DNA of 64,000 bases from Hugenholtzia roseola DSM 9546 (GTDB lineage Bacteria; Bacteroidota; Bacteroidia; Cytophagales; Bernardetiaceae), in assembly GCF_000422585.1 (NCBI RefSeq), contig NZ_KE383886.1, forward strand, positions 51,850 through 115,849, written 5' to 3'. This document shows, one piece after another, positions 43,489 to 51,648 of this stretch. Below the pieces are notes generated by a model. That model did not search any database. It worked only from the letters and a program-made list of their open reading frames with translations, and was not told the origin of the DNA. Position 1 is the stretch's first letter. The number at the start of each line of letters is the position of its first letter. The translations under genes and the position numbers were made by a program.

Positions 43489-43924
43489 GAACTTTGAGGC
43501 GTTGGGTGCGTCCCTCGAACGAAAAGCCAATAACAGAACCGAACGTAAGGTAGCAGAAGAAAAGCCGCTTATGCTGTTTAGTTTTAAAGATTTTCAGTAT
43601 AATGCTCAAATTCCCCCTGGACAATCTTATGAACAATGGCAGCAGGAGAGCTTATTGGCTTATATGTTGGAAAAGTTTGGTTATATCTGTGGGGTGAATA
43701 GAATTGAGGCAGAGCAACAGAAATTTTTAAAGGTATATGGCGGCTTTCCCCTTCATTCCGAATTTAGCAATCCTTTTCCTGATAGAGAACTTGTCTGGGC
43801 TGTTATTATGAATTTGGGGGGACAAAAAAGGCGCGTAGTAGGTCATCTTATCGGACATGTCTTTTATGTAGTTTTCCTTGACGCAGAACATAGGTTTTAT
43901 CCATCTTCTAAAAAAAATACCTAA
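43463..43924 (+). CDS. Unrecognised 153-residue partner of the ATPase
   Basis: The ATG at 43463 lies inside the end of the ATPase gene. The N terminus is basic and hydrophilic (MTHKSKKNKNFEALGASLER). The rest is a mixed fold with IPPGQSYEQWQQESLLAYML and a striking late segment GHLIGHVFYVVFLDAEHRFY then PSSKK. I do not see the TOPRIM acidic motifs expected for RloB or AriB. The late part, an aromatic strand followed by an L-D-x-x-H-R-F-Y turn, suggests a conserved catalytic or RNA-binding site. It is likely the effector or regulator of an ATPase-linked module. Confidence 0.7.
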   Translation: MTHKSKKNKNFEALGASLERKANNRTERKVAEEKPLMLFSFKDFQYNAQIPPGQSYEQWQQESLLAYMLEKFGYICGVNRIEAEQQKFLKVYGGFPLHSEFSNPFPDRELVWAVIMNLGGQKRRVVGHLIGHVFYVVFLDAEHRFYPSSKKNT

Positions 43925-43966
43925 GCAAGACCGTTTTTTATGTGCTTTTGAAAACCAAATTCCCCC

Positions 43967-45100
43967 ATGAATATCGCCATGAATATCGCCTATCTTTCCA
44001 CTTTCTACCCCTTTCGCGGCGGCATTGCCCAATTTAATGCTTCCCTTTTGCAAGCCCTTGCCAAAACTGAACAAGTAGAAGCCTATACCTTTAAAAGGCA
44101 GTATCCCGAATTGCTTTTTCCCGGCTCCTCGCAATACGTAACGCCCCAAGACGCACAAGCCGAAGTCATCAATTCTTTGCCCCTTTTGGATACCATCAAT
44201 CCAATAAGCTATTGGACGACCGCTAAAAAAATCCGCGCCTTTGCACCCGATTTGTTATTGATGAAGTTTTGGATGCCCTTTTTCGCGCCCAGTTTAGGCA
44301 CAGTAGCTGCCAATATGCTGCCCAAGACCAAGCGTGTCGCCATTCTCGACAACCTCATTCCGCACGAAAGTCGCTTTTTTGATAAAAGTCTGATTGCTTA
44401 TTTTCTGAAAAATACCGACGCTTACGTTGTCATGAGCCAAGCCGTACTCGACGATTTGCTGCATTTCAAACCCCAAGCGCAGTACCTCCTTTTTCCACAC
44501 CCCTTATACGACCATTTCGGACAAAAACTAACGCGCCAAGAAGCCTTAGCCCATTGGGGAATAGAAAAAGATAAAAAAGTCTTGCTTTTTTTTGGTTTTA
44601 TACGAAAATATAAAGGACTTGATTTGCTTCTCGATGCCTTCGCACATCTAAGTCAGGACTATGTTTTGCTCATTGGGGGCGAATCGTATCTTGCTGAAAG
44701 CGAACGCCAAGCCTTGCAAAAAAGCATCGAAACACACCCTGCCGCCGAGCGCATTAAGGCGCATATTCGCTACATTCCCGATGAAGAAGTGAGCCTCTTT
44801 TTTTCTGCCGCCGATGTCAATATTCTGCCCTATCGAAGCGCGACCCAAAGCGGCGTAACGGCGATTGCCTATCATTTTGAAGTCCCCGTTTTGGTGCATG
44901 ACGTGGGCGGCTTGCGCGAAATGGTAGAGCCATACCAAACGGGCGAAGTCTTGGAAGCACCTTTTACGCCCCTGCGATTGGCAGAAAAGATAACGCATTT
45001 TTTCGAAAAGCAGAATCCAAATGATTGGAAACAAAACCTACGCAACTTCAAAACCAACTACTCTTGGGAAAAATTGGCGCAAGCGATTGTAAGTCTTTAA
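43967..45100 (+). CDS. Glycosyltransferase, GT4/GT-B type
   Basis: The protein has 377 residues. The first Met (43967) and a second Met four codons on (43979) both fit, because the first 12 bases are tandemly duplicated. It begins MNIAYLSTFYPFRGGIAQFN with the G-G-I loop of GT-B enzymes. The C-terminal half has LFFGFIRKYKGLDLLLDAFA, IRYIPDEEVSLFFSAADVNI, LPYRSATQSGVTAIAY and VGGLREMV. It transfers an activated sugar to a glycan or lipid. It follows the 153-residue gene after 42 bases and might be co-transcribed, but is not functionally linked by sequence. Confidence 0.92.
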   Translation: MNIAMNIAYLSTFYPFRGGIAQFNASLLQALAKTEQVEAYTFKRQYPELLFPGSSQYVTPQDAQAEVINSLPLLDTINPISYWTTAKKIRAFAPDLLLMKFWMPFFAPSLGTVAANMLPKTKRVAILDNLIPHESRFFDKSLIAYFLKNTDAYVVMSQAVLDDLLHFKPQAQYLLFPHPLYDHFGQKLTRQEALAHWGIEKDKKVLLFFGFIRKYKGLDLLLDAFAHLSQDYVLLIGGESYLAESERQALQKSIETHPAAERIKAHIRYIPDEEVSLFFSAADVNILPYRSATQSGVTAIAYHFEVPVLVHDVGGLREMVEPYQTGEVLEAPFTPLRLAEKITHFFEKQNPNDWKQNLRNFKTNYSWEKLAQAIVSL

Positions 45101-45106
45101 AGGCTA

Positions 45107-45138
45107 TTTGTTTTTTTGGTCTGAAAAACTTATTTTTG
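45107..45138 (+). promoter_or_regulatory. Promoter of the 45190 gene
   Basis: TTTG (45107-45110), 20 bases, TATTTTTG (45131-45138) matches the consensus. The predicted start is near 45145, with a leader of about 45 bases. Confidence 0.75.
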
Positions 45139-45189
45139 TGTTATCTCTCCTCTCCATTTCTTCTTAACAGACGCACCTAAACAAACAAC

Positions 45190-45591
45190 ATGAAAAAACG
45201 AAACCTTTTAGACACTGCCCTTATCGCTATCATTGAGCAAAAAAATAAGCTGGCAGATTTAGACTACAACGACCCCCTCTACGACGAAGTAGAAAACAAA
45301 CTTCACGAAATTGAAGATGCCTTTGTAGAACATTTCGGCGACGAATTAGAAGAAATCATCGAGGGTCTTTACGAATTGCATCACTTTCAGGGCGAGGTGC
45401 TTTCCCCCATTTCTTATTTGGCGCGTAAGTATCAGGTAGAAAAAACGCCAAAAGAAACGCGCTATGCTGCCGATAAAGAAGATGCCCTACAAATTGATGC
45501 CCAAAATCACTTGGTCTTGTTGCCCATGCCGCCCCGAATTTGCCTTTTAGATGCCGCAGGGAACAGCGTAGAACTTTGGGCTGACCGTTAG
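45190..45591 (+). CDS. Unrecognised 133-residue acidic protein
   Basis: The protein is soluble and acidic. It starts MKKRNLLDTALIAIIEQKNK, with two helical segments (YDEVENKLHEIEDAFVEHFG, then ELEEIIEGLYELHHF), then YAADKEDALQIDAQNHLVLL and a last strand CLLDAAGNSVELW. It looks like a conserved single-domain protein, but I cannot name a family. It has its own full promoter. Confidence 0.8.
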   Translation: MKKRNLLDTALIAIIEQKNKLADLDYNDPLYDEVENKLHEIEDAFVEHFGDELEEIIEGLYELHHFQGEVLSPISYLARKYQVEKTPKETRYAADKEDALQIDAQNHLVLLPMPPRICLLDAAGNSVELWADR

Positions 45592-45764
45592 GAACAAATG
45601 CCGCTCTCTTTTCGTTTTGGGTAAAGAATGATGGAAATGATAGGTTTCCAACAAAAAACGCGCCTTTGCCCAAAAACGAAAGTCCTGATTTTCAAACCTT
45701 TGAAGCAAAAAAAATAAGCCAACAAAAAAAAGTAGAAAAAAGTCGAAAAAAAATTGCCGCCACA

Positions 45765-45796
45765 TTTGGCAGATTCAAAAAAAAGACCTACCTTTG
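45765..45796 (+). promoter_or_regulatory. Promoter of the tRNA-Glu pair
   Basis: TTTG (45765-45768), 20 bases, TACCTTTG (45789-45796) fully matches. Transcription begins about 40 bases before the first tRNA. Confidence 0.85.
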
Positions 45797-45842
45797 CATC
45801 ACGATTTGGGAACGATACCAAATCAAAGAAAAAAAACACAAC

Positions 45843-45914
45843 GCTCCATTCGTCTAGCGGTTAGGACGCCAGATTTTCATTCTGGTAGCAGGGGTTCGAT
45901 TCCCCTATGGAGTA
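45843..45914 (+). tRNA. tRNA-Glu (anticodon TTC)
   Basis: The gene has an acceptor stem GCTCCAT with ATGGAGT (first pair G-T), D arm, anticodon stem CCAGA/TCTGG with loop TTTTCAT (anticodon TTC), T arm CAGGGGTTCGATTCCCCT and discriminator A. It is identical to the copy at 45980-46051. Confidence 0.97.
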
Positions 45915-45979
45915 CGAAAAAAGAGGTGCAATGCCTCAAAATGCTTTTTCGTAGTCGGAAAGGCAGCAGAGCAAAAGAT

Positions 45980-46051
45980 GCTCCATTCGTCTAGCGGTTA
46001 GGACGCCAGATTTTCATTCTGGTAGCAGGGGTTCGATTCCCCTATGGAGTA
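45980..46051 (+). tRNA. tRNA-Glu (anticodon TTC), second copy
   Basis: Identical to 45843-45914 and separated from it by 65 bases of unrelated sequence. The pair is followed by a terminator at 46076. Confidence 0.97.
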
Positions 46052-46075
46052 CAAAAAACTCATGATAACTTGGAA

Positions 46076-46105
46076 AACGCTCTAATTTTTTAGGGCGTTT
46101 TTTTT
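46076..46105 (+). terminator. Terminator of the tRNA-Glu pair
   Basis: The stem AACGCTCTAA / TTAGGGCGTT (one G-T) with a short T loop is followed by seven T's. Confidence 0.85.
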
Positions 46106-46164
46106 ATGCTTTTATCTTTTCTGCCACTACTTGCTTTCGTGCCTTACTTCCAAATTTCCTTCTT

Positions 46165-46989
46165 ATGCCAAGTCCTGTCAAGCCCAAAAAACAGTTGGGG
46201 CAGCATTTTCTCACCGACGAAAATATCGCTAAAAAAATTGTCAATCTTCTTCCTTTGCAGCAGGGCGAAAAGCCTATGCGCACGCTCGAAATTGGGGCAG
46301 GTACGGGGGTTCTGACTAAGTATTTGCTCGAAAGAACAGACTTGGAGATGTTTGTCGTTGATATTGATGCCGAATCGATTGCCTTTTTAGCACAGCATTT
46401 TGAAGCCTATTGGAAAAACAACGACCGCCCTGCGCACCTAATTTCAGGCGACTTTTTGGCACTCGACTTAGGACAACGCTTTGAAAATCAGCCACTTTTT
46501 ATTATCGGCAATTTCCCTTACAATATCTCCTCGCAGATTTTCTTCAAAGTCTTGGCGCATCAGGAGCAGGTGCAGCAAGTGGTGTGTATGATACAAAAAG
46601 AAGTGGCGCAACGCTTGGCAGCGAAAGAGGGCAATAAGACTTATGGCATTTTGAGCGTCTTGCTTCAAACTTTTTACAAAATAGAATACAGTTTTAGCGT
46701 TGGGGCAAAGGTCTTTAATCCGCCGCCGAAGGTAGAATCTGCCGTTATTCGTTTGGTTAGAAATGGTAGGAAGGAATTGGGGTGCGCCCAAAAGTTGTTT
46801 TTTCAGGTAGTAAAGGCAGGTTTCAATCAACGCCGCAAGACCTTACGCAACGCGCTCAAATCCCTTTTGCCACCTCTTTTTTCCGACCCACAGCAATATC
46901 TGGACAAACGCGCCGAACAACTTAGCGTAGAAGATTTTATCGCCCTTACGCAGAGCATAGAAAAGGCGCGTCAGTCTGAAAAAATGTAA
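46165..46989 (+). CDS. rsmA: 16S rRNA dimethyladenosine transferase
   Basis: The protein has 274 residues. It starts VKPKKQLGQHFLTDENIAKK as in KsgA/RsmA. It has the SAM-binding loop LEIGAGTGVLT, the acidic VVDIDAES and the catalytic NFPYNISSQI (N-x-P-Y). The C-terminal part has NPPPKVESAVIRL and FNQRRKTLRNAL. It dimethylates two adenines near the 3' end of 16S rRNA late in small-subunit assembly, a step also involving Era. Confidence 0.97.
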   Translation: MPSPVKPKKQLGQHFLTDENIAKKIVNLLPLQQGEKPMRTLEIGAGTGVLTKYLLERTDLEMFVVDIDAESIAFLAQHFEAYWKNNDRPAHLISGDFLALDLGQRFENQPLFIIGNFPYNISSQIFFKVLAHQEQVQQVVCMIQKEVAQRLAAKEGNKTYGILSVLLQTFYKIEYSFSVGAKVFNPPPKVESAVIRLVRNGRKELGCAQKLFFQVVKAGFNQRRKTLRNALKSLLPPLFSDPQQYLDKRAEQLSVEDFIALTQSIEKARQSEKM

Positions 46990-47145
46990 AAAGCGCAAAA
47001 AATATCATTTGAAGCCTAAAAAATAGAAGTACCCGAAAAGTTTTGATGCCAAAATTTCTGACGCAACGAGCAGAGGCACTTTTCGGATAGACTTGGGATA
47101 GCGGAATGGCGCAGGGGCTTCGCGCCTTCCTTGCACCCAAAACAT

Positions 47146-47553
47146 CTATAGCACCTCGCGTAGCACTTGCAGGGCTTCGCTGCTCAAAGGTTTGGTGAGA
47201 AACTTGATGACGTTCTGATTTTCGAGCATTCTATCGATGTCGCGTTTGTTGTCGGAGCTGGAAAGGACTACAATTTTACACTTCTGACGAATTTGTTCGG
47301 ACATCTTATCAAATTCATATAAAAAGATAAAACCATCTACAATCGGCATATTGATGTCCAAGAAGACTAAATCGGGAAGGTTGTCGAGGTTGTGTTCGTT
47401 TTCGGTCAGATATTCTAAGGCACTCTTTCCTGAATTGCGAATTTCGATGCGCTGGGCAAATCCTGTAAGCTCGATAATGCGCTTGCTGATGAAATTGTCG
47501 GTGTCGTTGTCGTCTATCAACATCACGAGTCCTAATTTTTCTTGGATAGCCAT
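47146..47553 (-). CDS. Single-domain CheY-like response regulator
   Basis: The protein has 135 residues. Receiver motifs are LVMLIDDNDTDN, the phosphoacceptor Asp in LVFLDINMPIVDG, the SSSD segment and FLTKPLSSEA with the conserved Lys. It has no output domain. No kinase lies nearby, so it is an orphan here. It resembles the 16505-16897 regulator. Confidence 0.93.
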   Translation of the reverse strand: MAIQEKLGLVMLIDDNDTDNFISKRIIELTGFAQRIEIRNSGKSALEYLTENEHNLDNLPDLVFLDINMPIVDGFIFLYEFDKMSEQIRQKCKIVVLSSSDNKRDIDRMLENQNVIKFLTKPLSSEALQVLREVL

Positions 47554-47838
47554 AATTTTATGGAGGTGTTAGAGATGGAAAGGATTTTTGAGGGAAAAAC
47601 GGCGTTTGGGTTTGTTTTGGCAAGTTAAGAAATTTTAGCTCTTTTTACCATAGCAAACCTGCTTTTTGCCTACTTTTAAGGTTAAATTTTGCATTTGGTT
47701 GCAAACAAGTGTTAGAAATGCAAAGATGGGGGTTTTTTCACCGAAAGATAAGCCAAAAAGCCTTATGGGGCAAATTTTTTCCACAAAATAAGGGCAACTT
47801 CGACGTGTTTAGCGGGTCTTGCTTACCGTTTGCCGCGC

Positions 47839-48069
47839 TCATTCGTCCTTTGCCAAACGGCTATTGCGCAAAGCTGCCGCTACCAAAAAGAGGGCAATCG
47901 GCACAATTAGGTGCAAAATCGAACTAAATAGTGCCACAAAAGCGTCTATTGTGAAGAGGTATTGGTGGTTAAAATAGCTCCATGCCATTTGTAAGAGGCG
48001 GATAATATCGGTAAAAAGCCAAACGACAGAGGCTAAGGCTAAAAAAAGTGCGGCATCTTTGAGTTTCAT
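47839..48069 (-). CDS. Small two-helix membrane protein
   Basis: The protein has 76 residues, ATG at 48069. There are two hydrophobic segments: LFLALASVVWLFTDIIRLLQ and LFSSILHLIVPIALFLVAAA, joined by a loop with YFNHQYLFTID. The charged ends (KLKD at the N end, RLAKDE at the C end) are typical of real inner-membrane proteins. I cannot assign a function. A 285-base gap to the regulator gene at 47553 shows nothing clear. Confidence 0.7.
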   Translation of the reverse strand: MKLKDAALFLALASVVWLFTDIIRLLQMAWSYFNHQYLFTIDAFVALFSSILHLIVPIALFLVAAALRNSRLAKDE

Positions 48070-48120
48070 ATTGAAAAGGGGAAAAGATGGGAAAATATGG
48101 GCGTTGTTGCAACGATAAAA

Positions 48121-48443
48121 GTCTTAAATGCACCCTACCCCAAACCTCGCCCCCATAGGGCGGGGCTTTTATTTTCGATATCATTTTTTTGCATTTATGC
48201 AAAAAAATGATTTGGTTTTCGAACCCTCCCCTATGGGGGCAGTAATGTTAAGTTCTGTAAAAAGCCTTGTTTTATCAAATTTGACACGAAATAAAATTTG
48301 GACTGACCCCTATTTTTGGGTCTGAAAGTCCTTTTTTATTTCAATCTCACTGCGGACAAGGCAATGCCTTGTCCCTACATTTGAATCTAATTTTTAGAAT
48401 TTAACATTACTGCCTATGGGGGTAGGGCAGGGTGGGGGTTCAG
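48121..48443. repeat. Palindromic GC-rich repeat interrupted by the MITE
   Basis: The outer left part (caccctaccccaaacctcgc, then ccccatagggcgggg) and the outer right part (tagggcagggtgggggtt) are imperfect inverted copies of each other. Both carry the cctatgggg motif. The left part also has a perfect hairpin around 48186-48209 (cattttttTGCATTtatgcAAAAAAatg type). The mobile element at 48240-48412 sits inside, splitting it at cctatggggg. Confidence 0.6.
48240..48412. mobile_element. 173-base MITE-like element with 17-base inverted ends
   Basis: The left end is CAGTAATGTTAAGTTCT and the right end, read on the other strand, is CAGTAATGTTAAATTCT: 17 bases with one mismatch. The element is flanked by an exact 10-base direct repeat, cctatggggg (48230-48239 and 48413-48422). 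It has no open frame of note. The ends plus target duplication make it a non-autonomous transposable element. A decayed relative lies at 7238-7390. Which transposase family moves it cannot be told; a 10-base duplication is seen in IS4-type relatives. Confidence 0.85.
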
Positions 48444-48536
48444 GAGGCTTATGCGAAGCACAAAACTCCGTTTTTTGACCTTCTGACCGTTGTAACAATG
48501 CCAAAATATGACAAAAAGTTAGAAAATACAAATCTA

Positions 48537-49886
48537 TCACACTCCATAGAGCAGCCTTGCTACGGAAAAATAAACGGCTAACCCTATCAAATCGTTGGCA
48601 GTCGTAATAAAAGGACCCGAAGCGACGGCAGGATTGATGCCCATTTTGGAAAGAATAATTGGCGTTAGCGTACCTGAAAGCGAGGCTATCATCACGACGG
48701 CAAAAAGGGCAATAGAAACAACGGCGGCTAATTTTATATTTTGGGTATAAAGCATATTAAATCCGAACACGACTCCTGCAATGACAATCCCACTAAAAAG
48801 TGCTACTAAAAGCGACTTCAAAAGACGGCTTGCCAAACTCTCTTGCAGGGCAGATTTTTCGGCTAAAGTCTGCACTACCAGCGTAGCGGATTGGATTCCC
48901 ACATTGCCTCCTGTGGCAGTAATCAGGGGAATAAAAAAGGCTAAGGCAGGTATCAGAATGAGGTCTTGCTCGAAAAGCCCCATAAAACGCGCTCCCAGCA
49001 GTCCGCCTGTCATGCCGATAATGAGCCAAGGCAGACGCGCCCTTGTGAGCTTCCAAACGCTATCGTCTTCTTCTACATTTTCCGAAATCCCCGACATGGC
49101 TTGCCGTTCCAATTCTGCCTGTTCGCTCATCACATCTACTACGTCATCAATCGTGATACGCCCCAGCAGTTCGCCCTGCACATTCACGACGGGGACGGCT
49201 TCTAAGTCGTATTTTTTCATCAGCTCGACGATATTTTCGGCACTGTCATAAGAATTGACCGCCACTACATCGGGTTCGTAAATATCAGCGACCTTCGTTT
49301 CGGCACGGCTCAAAATGAGCCTTTTGAGCGAAACGCGCCCCAAGAGGCGGTTTTGGTCATCTACTACATAAACGGAGTGGATTTTCTCGACGTTCTCTGC
49401 CTGACGGCGAATTTCCTCGATGCACTGCACTACATTCCAATTGATATTTGCCTTGATAAGTTCTTTTGCCATTAAGCCGCCTGCGCTATCTTCCTCATAG
49501 TGAAGCAGGTCTAAGATATTTTTTCTATCTTCTTCATCTACAAAGGCGATAATCTCCTCGCGCGTTTTGAGGGGTAGTTCGCTTAAAATGTCGGCGGCAT
49601 CGTCTGAATCGGTGTGGTGTAGGAGGGCGGCAATTTGTTGGGGTTCAAATTCTTTTAGAAAGTTGGTGCGTATGTCGGGGTCTAAATCGCTGATGATGTC
49701 CGCGCTGACATCTTTATCGAGCAAATTGATGACATACTTGCAGGCTTCGGTATCTAATTCGTCTAAGATGGAGGAGATGTCGGCAGGGAAAAGGTCTTGT
49801 GTAGCCTGCACAATCCAAGCCTCCTCTTTTTTTTCGATGGCTTGGATAAATTGGTCGAGAAAGTCTTGGGTCAGGACAAAGTTCAA
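48537..49886 (-). CDS. mgtE: Magnesium transporter MgtE
   Basis: The start is a TTG at 49886, as no ATG or GTG fits. The transcript from TATCTTTG (49973-49966) would start about 73 bases upstream. The product has 449 residues. N domain (about 15-130: LLHHTDSDDAADILSELP), two CBS domains (about 135-260: YEEDSAGGLMAKEL, then YDLEAVPVVNVQGELLGRIT) and five membrane helices with ATGGNVGIQSATLVVQ and SGTLTPIILSKMGINPAVAS. It is a magnesium channel gated by magnesium bound to the CBS and N domains. Confidence 0.95.
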   Translation of the reverse strand: MNFVLTQDFLDQFIQAIEKKEEAWIVQATQDLFPADISSILDELDTEACKYVINLLDKDVSADIISDLDPDIRTNFLKEFEPQQIAALLHHTDSDDAADILSELPLKTREEIIAFVDEEDRKNILDLLHYEEDSAGGLMAKELIKANINWNVVQCIEEIRRQAENVEKIHSVYVVDDQNRLLGRVSLKRLILSRAETKVADIYEPDVVAVNSYDSAENIVELMKKYDLEAVPVVNVQGELLGRITIDDVVDVMSEQAELERQAMSGISENVEEDDSVWKLTRARLPWLIIGMTGGLLGARFMGLFEQDLILIPALAFFIPLITATGGNVGIQSATLVVQTLAEKSALQESLASRLLKSLLVALFSGIVIAGVVFGFNMLYTQNIKLAAVVSIALFAVVMIASLSGTLTPIILSKMGINPAVASGPFITTANDLIGLAVYFSVARLLYGV

Positions 49887-50094
49887 GGCGGTGGGGGTTT
49901 GTGGTGAAAAGAGAGCGGTTTCACTTCTAAACGGCTTCGGAGAAAGCCCCTTGCTACATTTCGAACAAAGATAGGGCTAAAAAATGGCTTTTGGTGCTTT
50001 TGGGGCTTGTTATTTTTTGTGTTTTAAATTTCAGGTAGCAGGGTCAGACCTTTCCCAAAAAAATCCTAACTTTGCGCCTTTTAAGGGTCGCACT

Positions 50095-51468
50095 ATGAAA
50101 CATATTTTGCTTTTGGGCGCAGGTCGCTCCTCATATTCACTGATTCAGTATCTTTTAGCGCACGCGCCAGCGGCGGATTGGCACATTCGCATTGGCGACC
50201 AAGACCCTGCTTTGGCGGCGGAAAAAATAGGCACACAGGCGCGGGCGCAGGCATTTGCCTTTCGCGTAGAAGACCTTGCCCAATGCAGGCAAGAGGTAGA
50301 AAAGGCAGACCTTGTGATTTCGCTCCTGCCTGCCGCGCTGCATTTGGAAGTTGCCAAGACCTGTGTTGCTTTGGGCAAACACCTGATTACGGCTTCTTAC
50401 GTGTCCGAAGGCATGCGGGCTTTGCACCAAGCGGCACTTCAAAAAAACGTCCTGCTCCTCAATGAAATGGGTTTAGACCCTGGAATTGACCACCTTTCTG
50501 CTATGGCTATCTTAGACCATTTGCGCCAAAAAGGGGCAGAAATTACCGCCTTCCGCTCCTCGGCAGGAGGGTTGGTTGCGCCACAATCCGATACAAACCC
50601 TTGGGGCTACAAATTTACGTGGAATCCGCGCAACGTCGTTTTGGCAGGACAGGGAACGGTCAAATATATCCAAAACCGACAGCTCAAATTTACGCCCTAC
50701 CATCGCCTCTTCGAATCTTCACAACCCATTGAAATACAAGGCGTTGAAGGCAATTTTGAAGTCTATCCGAATCGCGACTCACTTTCCTACCGCAGCGTTT
50801 ATCAGCTCGAAAACGTGCCTACTATGTTGCGTGGCACTATCCGACGAAGCGGATACGGAAAGGCTTGGCAAGCCCTCGTAACTTTGGGCATGACTGATGA
50901 TAGTTATACCCTTGAAGTGCCACAAAATTTTACCTATCGCGACTTTACTAATTCTTTCCTCGCTTATGATACCCAAAAAACGTTGGAAGAAAAGATTTGC
51001 GATTTGCTCCAAATTACGCCCCAAGATGCCGTCTTTCAGAAACTCGAATGGTTGGGACTTTTCGAAAACAAAGCCCTCTTGATTCCCCATGCCGAAGGCA
51101 ATCTTTTTTCACCTGCTCAAATCTTACAAGCACTTTTAGAAACAAAGTGGAAACTCGAAGCCGCCGACAAAGATATGATAGTGATGCAGCACCAAATCAA
51201 ATATCTTTTGGAAGGAAAGGCATACGAACTAACCTCCGATTTAGTGGTTTTGGGCAAAAACCAGCAAGATACGGCAATGGCACAAACGGTAGGACTGCCT
51301 TTGGGAATTGCGGCTAAGTTGGTCTTGGAAGGCAAAATTCCGCTGCGTGGGGTCTGCGTGCCTGTGCAAAAGGAAATCTACGCGCCTACTTTGGCAGCCT
51401 TAGCCGAATTTGGTATCGCTTTTTCCGAACAAATAAAAGAAATTGCGACAGAAGCAGTGTATTCCTAA
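50095..51468 (+). CDS. Saccharopine dehydrogenase-family oxidoreductase
   Basis: The ATG at 50095 (MKHILLLGAGRSSYSLIQYL) follows TAACTTTG at 50067-50074; the frame upstream (from 49984) lies before the promoter. The product has 457 residues. N-terminal Rossmann fold GAGRSS, then DLVISLLPAALH and NEMGLDPGIDHLSAMAIL, then FRSSAGGLVAPQSDTNPWGY with YKFTWNPRNVVLAGQG. That is the layout of the saccharopine dehydrogenase/lysine-ketoglutarate reductase family, which handles lysine and alpha-aminoadipate semialdehyde. Likely lysine breakdown; a related role is possible. Confidence 0.92.
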   Translation: MKHILLLGAGRSSYSLIQYLLAHAPAADWHIRIGDQDPALAAEKIGTQARAQAFAFRVEDLAQCRQEVEKADLVISLLPAALHLEVAKTCVALGKHLITASYVSEGMRALHQAALQKNVLLLNEMGLDPGIDHLSAMAILDHLRQKGAEITAFRSSAGGLVAPQSDTNPWGYKFTWNPRNVVLAGQGTVKYIQNRQLKFTPYHRLFESSQPIEIQGVEGNFEVYPNRDSLSYRSVYQLENVPTMLRGTIRRSGYGKAWQALVTLGMTDDSYTLEVPQNFTYRDFTNSFLAYDTQKTLEEKICDLLQITPQDAVFQKLEWLGLFENKALLIPHAEGNLFSPAQILQALLETKWKLEAADKDMIVMQHQIKYLLEGKAYELTSDLVVLGKNQQDTAMAQTVGLPLGIAAKLVLEGKIPLRGVCVPVQKEIYAPTLAALAEFGIAFSEQIKEIATEAVYS

Positions 51469-51505
51469 AAAATAAATGCCGCCAGAAGGCTTATTTTGTG
51501 GTCAG

Positions 51506-51594
51506 AAAGTACGCGCCCTTTCAAGCAAAGTAGGGACAAGGTCTGAAAATAGAAGTGGCTTTGTCCCTACCCAAGTGCGTACTTTTTTGTAAGT
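51506..51594 (+). terminator. Long imperfect palindrome after the saccharopine dehydrogenase gene
   Basis: Outer arms AAAGTACGC / GTGCGTACTTT and inner arms GTAGGGACAA / TTTGTCCCTAC enclose a ~20-base loop. A run of T's follows the right arm. It is probably a terminator built from, or overlapping, the ggacaaggc dispersed repeat family. Confidence 0.6.
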
Positions 51595-51648
51595 GGAATG
51601 GGATTCTCAAAAAATAATGCTCCTTTTGGCTTTGTAAATAGTTTGACT

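Noticed and set aside
43463-43924. Reading the ATPase/small-protein pair as a standard RloA/RloB or PARIS system.
   Set aside because: The small protein is shorter than RloB or AriB and I see no TOPRIM Glu or DxD motifs in it.
44216-44500. Minus-strand frames inside the glycosyltransferase gene.
   Set aside because: They are shadow frames. The plus-strand frame has full GT-B motifs.
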